From contig VIQV01000001.1 in the NCBI GenBank assembly GCA_010206265.1, forward strand, positions 186,001-250,000: a stretch of DNA of 64,000 nt. Reading direction: 5' to 3'. Numbering within the stretch: position 1 is the first letter of the stretch; every line of letters begins with the position of its first letter. The stretch comes from Lachnospiraceae bacterium MD329. GTDB lineage: Bacteria; Bacillota; Clostridia; UBA1381. The position numbers and the translations under genes are program-made. The notes under the pieces are model-generated. The model made no database searches. It was not told where the DNA came from and was given only the letters and a program-made list of their open reading frames with translations. This document shows positions 61,401 through 64,000 of the stretch, piece by piece.

Positions 61401-63241
61401 AGCGTATAGTTACTGTTTTTACCGTCATCACCGTAAAATCTGTTAGTATATCCGTTTGCCGCGTCATACTTCTGAATTATATTAGAGTCAAGCAACTCAC
61501 GTCCCAAATCACCGTCCCAATATACAAGAGAGTTGTCAAATGAACCGTTTCCCGCTGCTGCCGGCTTAGCTTTTAAATCATTACCTGCAAAATCGTGCGC
61601 ATTACTAAAACCGCTAGACCATCCAATCGCCATAACATTCTTATTACCCTTGTCATATTCCGACTTAGCATACGCATCATCAATATTATCCATTACACCA
61701 CGTCCGTTATCGCTGGAGGTTACAATCTTTCCATCATTCCAGAAAGATTTACCTGTACTTGCAACACGCAAATTCTCCGCTTGCTTTTTAAAACCCTCGC
61801 CATCCTCTTTAACCGAAAATACCTCCTGCAAACCGTCGTTATTAAAATCGTTCATATGCATAGCGTCACCGTGACCGTAGGGTGTATATCCAAGAACTGT
61901 TTTACCGTCGTCATCAAGTGATGCGGAGCCATAGACAATCTCGTCCTTTCCGTCATTATCTATATCTCCTACCGACAGGTTGTGATTACCGCTTCCATAC
62001 AAGGTTGAGCCTCTTTTATCGCCTGTATGCTCCCACTGCATATTAAGACTAACTCCGTCCCACGTATAGGAACGCAGCATTGCTCTGTTATAGTAGCCTC
62101 GGCACATAACCGCACTCGGATGAACGCCGTCTACATATGCGACAGCCGCAAGATAACGCGACGATCTATTCATTTTTGCATCACCGTACCAGTGACCGTC
62201 GTAATAATCTTCGGTAATTATACCTTGTTCATTCTGTGGACCTATGGGAATTGCGTCTGTCGTACACAGCGCCGCTCCTGTTTCACCGTCAAATATTGTA
62301 TAATATTCAGGTCCTATATTCTTTCCTTTTCTTAAGAATATCTGTGAATTATCAGCATTTCTTATTTCCTCCGTATCCCCCACTTTTGTAACAAATTCTC
62401 CGTTTCCGTCAGTTGCTCCAAGTCCTGTTATTGACACAATTTCAGCTTTTCCGTCACCGTCGAAATCGTATACCAAAAACGGGTTTTCGTGCGCTCCCGA
62501 GCGAACGTGAGGGCCCAAATCAATTCTCCATTTGTATAAATGACCATTCTCATTTTTTGAAGCATCATTATTTTTTGGGTCTATCTCGTAACCGTCTATA
62601 TACGTTCTGCCCGTAGTTCCGCCGCCTGCAGCATCCTTTGAGTTTGTCGGGTCCCACTTCAAAACAATTTCGTAATCACCGTCACCGTCTAAATCCCCGA
62701 CAGACGCATCGTTTGCACCGCCTTCTTTTGTGCTTGTACTGTAATAATTACCTCCGCCATTCGGAGCGGGTCTTTCAATAGGAATATCAACATAAGCATA
62801 CGAGTTATAGAGCGTACCCCCGTTGTTTAAATGGTTAGTCATTGTATCTACTATTTGCATAGGCGCCGCGTCAACCTCAGCCTTTGGAGTACCTGCCTTA
62901 ACAACCTTATATTTATCAGTTGACCTTCCATTCTTATCAATATATGATGTCGGGTCAGTAGGATTTGTCGTTTTAATTTTAGAAAATGTTGTTTTGCCTC
63001 TGTAAATATCAAATGCCTGATTTTCAAGACTTTCTGTACCTAAAAGACGCCAGCTCAGATATACACCCTTGCCGCTTCCCAGATAAGACGCAATCAGACC
63101 GCGGTTCAATTGCTCCATAGGACGCGCAGTTTCCTGATATTGCGGCACTTTTGCTGCTGCGCTTGCGGTAATTGTAAAGCTCGTACACATTGTAGCCGTA
63201 AACGCTGCGCTTAAAAGCACGCTAATAAATCTTTTATTCAT
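58490..63241 (-). CDS. Secreted multidomain rhamnogalacturonan lyase (polysaccharide lyase family 11)
   Basis: This is a 1583-residue exported protein. A signal peptide (about 1-29, ending ASAAA) is followed by a PL11 domain (about 35-725) like YesW/YesX, which cut the rhamnogalacturonan-I backbone of pectin. The propeller carries Ca-binding loops such as VGDLDGDGDYEIVLKWDP, VYDFDGDGKAEIVSI, VGDIDNDGKDEIVYG and MNDFNNDGLQEVF. Next come two BIG2 Ig-like domains (about 730-905; IIWTSSDESVAKV, VVWSSSNEGVAKV) and two beta-rich, possibly carbohydrate-binding modules (about 905-1330). Two InlB/Flg_new repeats follow (about 1340-1490), then a last module also seen in the 63645 gene. It has no LPXTG, SLH or dockerin. 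The ATG follows a GAGGGAG. Confidence 0.93.
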   Translation of the reverse strand: MNKRFISVLLSAAFTATMCTSFTITASAAAKVPQYQETARPMEQLNRGLIASYLGSGKGVYLSWRLLGTESLENQAFDIYRGKTTFSKIKTTNPTDPTSYIDKNGRSTDKYKVVKAGTPKAEVDAAPMQIVDTMTNHLNNGGTLYNSYAYVDIPIERPAPNGGGNYYSTSTKEGGANDASVGDLDGDGDYEIVLKWDPTNSKDAAGGGTTGRTYIDGYEIDPKNNDASKNENGHLYKWRIDLGPHVRSGAHENPFLVYDFDGDGKAEIVSITGLGATDGNGEFVTKVGDTEEIRNADNSQIFLRKGKNIGPEYYTIFDGETGAALCTTDAIPIGPQNEQGIITEDYYDGHWYGDAKMNRSSRYLAAVAYVDGVHPSAVMCRGYYNRAMLRSYTWDGVSLNMQWEHTGDKRGSTLYGSGNHNLSVGDIDNDGKDEIVYGSASLDDDGKTVLGYTPYGHGDAMHMNDFNNDGLQEVFSVKEDGEGFKKQAENLRVASTGKSFWNDGKIVTSSDNGRGVMDNIDDAYAKSEYDKGNKNVMAIGWSSGFSNAHDFAGNDLKAKPAAAGNGSFDNSLVYWDGDLGRELLDSNIIQKYDAANGYTNRFYGDDGKNSNYTLTGGTTNNYTKRNVCLSVDLWGDWREEIIMATGKGQDETPALRIFTSTIPTDYRLTTLMHDSQYRLAIAWQNVGYNQPPHTSYYIGSAALATDENGNELNYLAPAVKYTKVKYPSDDWVNVSGVTLKQHKLSLERSKTEVIEAEIMPADATRKNIIWTSSDESVAKVIKGNVTGIAPGTATITATTQDGGFTDSCEVEVWSNPVEGIIIEDKLVNLIVGDTAAPVNTEIQPANASEKSVVWSSSNEGVAKVSEDGTVYGVSTGVATIYATTVDGGYRDGYAVNVVPRGWDEMTGDNEFVTSSVTDEKTQFTGSATGGALVQADANNGAEFHKDFEVPESGKRILKFRFTTGGLKIDGENWNWTGHEYNTALSFLDESGNNILTAEQQWQAKAGELTSKLFNEEPASLVPSGEGASDWMTVVEGRSDVEGSFKRWIVTAEFDYDNDTCTVNLLGSDGNWQGTGVKDGVTYNCGEYRTTFSLNGAKFKTLKCETAITQGGTVYAQPKIEEVSYGLDIPVLGASNTIYKRGAKTGENWSQSDVAEWNGGDTLKLENDRLWYNTMKPSAGYSASKTFDGILDSGILTYDVDWHFGNSTSRASNVEYIQFGSDFRLGWTYGYNVYVSTDAGQSWSYGNNIAEDGKTITDTSSSIFTGKNGESYTKNVKLTIDTETKTIKSLIFDGKEISAYANYKLAESAAIDSVSFGFQRGGATDSWEHPCGIENITVSQFGENIQPQFTVQFADGDKILQTENLNVGEMPSFKGENPSKAQDAKYTYTFKGWSPNITAAIDNVIYRAQYNAEPRTYNVSLELNGGTIENNITEYTYGNEVVLPTPEKEDYNFIGWYAKPDFTGSKIVKIAATETGDKTYYAKWAVVPKVTIGEISGNSVPISLIAPDASESVQIVGVLYDGELVKEVKASPVNALEAETELEQTLDFTNNIDDYTLKIFIWNSLDDMTPLIDAPAIREKVNNN

Positions 63242-63402
63242 TTTTCTCCCTCTCTCTCTTTACTATTGAGCCCTCCGAAACACCGTTCAGACAGCAGTTT
63301 ATCTATATTTATTTTATAATATATTTAGGTTTTTCTCAATATAAAAATCAGTCTATTAAAAGGCAAAAGTATACAAACTTTAACTTTAAAAATTGTGCAA
63401 TA

Positions 63403-63573
63403 TTACTGTTCTGTTGCTTCCCCGTCTGCATTATAAACACTGACTGCCGCACCTTCAATTTTATCCTGAACAGTATCACCACCTGCACCCATCAAATATA
63501 CAATTGCAAGCGGCAAAAGCAGCGTTGCGAATACTACTATCATTATAACTGCTATTACTTTTTTCAACGTCAT
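63403..63573 (-). CDS. Small membrane peptide, function unknown
   Basis: A 56-residue open frame starts MTLKKVIAVIMIVVFATLLLP and has one transmembrane helix (about 5-32) plus a short acidic tail (GGDTVQDKIEGAAVSVYNADG). The ribosome site is poor (GGGG only 2 nt before the ATG; a GTG lies directly upstream). It follows a terminator and precedes the lyase gene by 160 nt. It could be a real small membrane protein, but the evidence is thin. Confidence 0.45.
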   Translation of the reverse strand: MTLKKVIAVIMIVVFATLLLPLAIVYLMGAGGDTVQDKIEGAAVSVYNADGEATEQ

Positions 63574-63602
63574 CACCCCATTTATTTTATTTACCCCGAA
63601 GC

Positions 63603-63632
63603 AAAAAAAGAACCTCCCCGAAGGAAGGTTCT
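63603..63632 (-). terminator. Intrinsic terminator after the surface-protein gene at the right edge
   Basis: On the minus strand AGAACCTTCC, tetraloop TTCG and GGGAGGTTCT are followed by TTTTTTGC. It lies 12 nt after the stop codon. Confidence 0.92.
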
Positions 63633-63644
63633 CTATGAATTTAA

Positions 63645-64000
63645 TTAATCTGTTACAGGAAAAACTGCTGTATCTGTAACATATGGTTTCAAGTTGCTGT
63701 CCCATACAAATACTTTAACTGCTGCCGCCTGTTCATCCTTTGTATAAGGAACATCGGCTGTAAGAACATCGTTTGTAAATGTTACATCTGTCTTTTCAAT
63801 CTTAACCAATACATTGTTTGCGTCATACTGAGCTACATATGCGCCAAACGCCTGCGAACCAGTAGATGCGCCTTCTTTAATTGTTGCTGTAAGTGTAATT
63901 TTACCCTCTGCCGGAGTCTGCGTTACACTTTCTATCGCAAACGGATTATTCTTAATATTTGCAAGCTCACTCATAACATATGCTGCATACAAATCGCCCA
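63645..64000 (-). CDS. C-terminal end of a large surface or secreted protein (cut by window edge)
   Basis: The frame is open through the right edge, with 118 codons visible. It ends with a beta-rich module: SVTQTPAEGKITLTATIKEG, FGAYVAQYDANNVLVKIEKTD, VKVFVWDSNLKPYVTDTAVF. The same plan (Y..g.LVK..., then lK(V/I)F(V/I)W(D/N)S, then p..d) closes the 1583-residue pectin lyase next door, so this is probably another extracellular polysaccharide-active or binding protein. The catalytic part lies outside the window. Confidence 0.8.
   Translation of the reverse strand, partial: GDLYAAYVMSELANIKNNPFAIESVTQTPAEGKITLTATIKEGASTGSQAFGAYVAQYDANNVLVKIEKTDVTFTNDVLTADVPYTKDEQAAAVKVFVWDSNLKPYVTDTAVFPVTD

Noticed and set aside
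1-64000. CRISPR arrays, insertion sequences, prophage genes or tRNA genes
   Set aside because: I looked for spaced direct repeats, transposase motifs, integrases and GTTCGA-type T-arms and saw none. The window is continuous chromosomal housekeeping DNA.

Overview
The window looks like chromosomal DNA from a low-to-moderate GC, Gram-positive anaerobe of the class Clostridia. The support is the gene set: HprK, RapZ/YvcK/WhiA, Noc, AddAB, TRAP (MtrB), WalJ, RnpM/YlxQ, a GerMN-domain protein, HydG (an [FeFe]-hydrogenase maturase), Gram-positive ribosome binding sites and many consensus sigma-A promoters with 17-base spacers. A secreted family-11 rhamnogalacturonan lyase at the right end points to a pectin user of gut or plant-litter habitats. 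A Monoglobus-like or related Oscillospirales/Eubacteriales lineage is my guess, not something shown. I see no tRNA, rRNA, CRISPR array, insertion sequence or prophage.

Layout. 1-3284 (-): the rimP-nusA-rnpM-ylxQ-infB translation/transcription operon with its own promoter and a hairpin in its leader. 3318-7029 (-): LCP cell-wall ligase, a GltD-like flavoprotein, a GerMN lipoprotein-like protein and a TSCPD protein. 7328-9748 (+): two related membrane proteins of unknown function and a transaldolase-family aldolase. 9783-18508 (-): addB-addA DNA repair, a small tyrosine phosphatase and tcdA. 18629-22198 (-): a sugar-ABC ATPase and a divergent EF-G paralogue. 22208-22822: a tiny two-gene regulator/unknown module with back-to-back promoters and a perfect 30-bp palindrome. 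22866-25125: divergent hydG and an orphan PduB-like microcompartment shell gene. 25165-26663 (-): tfoX-like and metK.

26729-37075 is the most remarkable part. The leftward operon nusB / tsaD-like / xseA / xseB / ispA / yuiD and the rightward operon oapA / dxs / tlyA / ispE flank an approximately 600-nt gene-free, highly structured stretch (about 30998-31622). I identify this as an OLE (ornate, large, extremophilic) RNA with its membrane partner OapA directly downstream. Two paralogous membrane coiled-coil proteins end the rightward operon.

37155-39105 (-): an ECF sigma factor and its DUF4179 anti-sigma-like partner. 39237-41033 (-): noc and rsmG, with a long structured leader before noc that looks like an attenuator and that I cannot assign to a known family. 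41050-45681 (-): glmM, pyk, pfkA, a DUF2007-like protein and mtrB (TRAP). 45857-54757 (-): dnaE, whiA, yvcK, rapZ, murB, a PHP phosphoesterase and hprK. 54996-58396 (+): rpmB, murA, walJ, rlmH and an XRE regulator. 58490-64000 (-): a 1583-residue pectin lyase, a small membrane peptide and the C-terminus of another large surface protein.

Together the window is mostly housekeeping. It covers translation, cell-wall precursor supply (glmM, murA, murB, LCP), the MEP isoprenoid pathway (dxs, ispE, ispA), glycolysis and carbon signalling (pfkA, pyk, hprK, rapZ, yvcK), and replication and repair (dnaE, addAB, xseAB). Into this are set one known but poorly understood large RNA system (OLE), one candidate undescribed structured leader (noc), and several small uncharacterised membrane or regulator modules.
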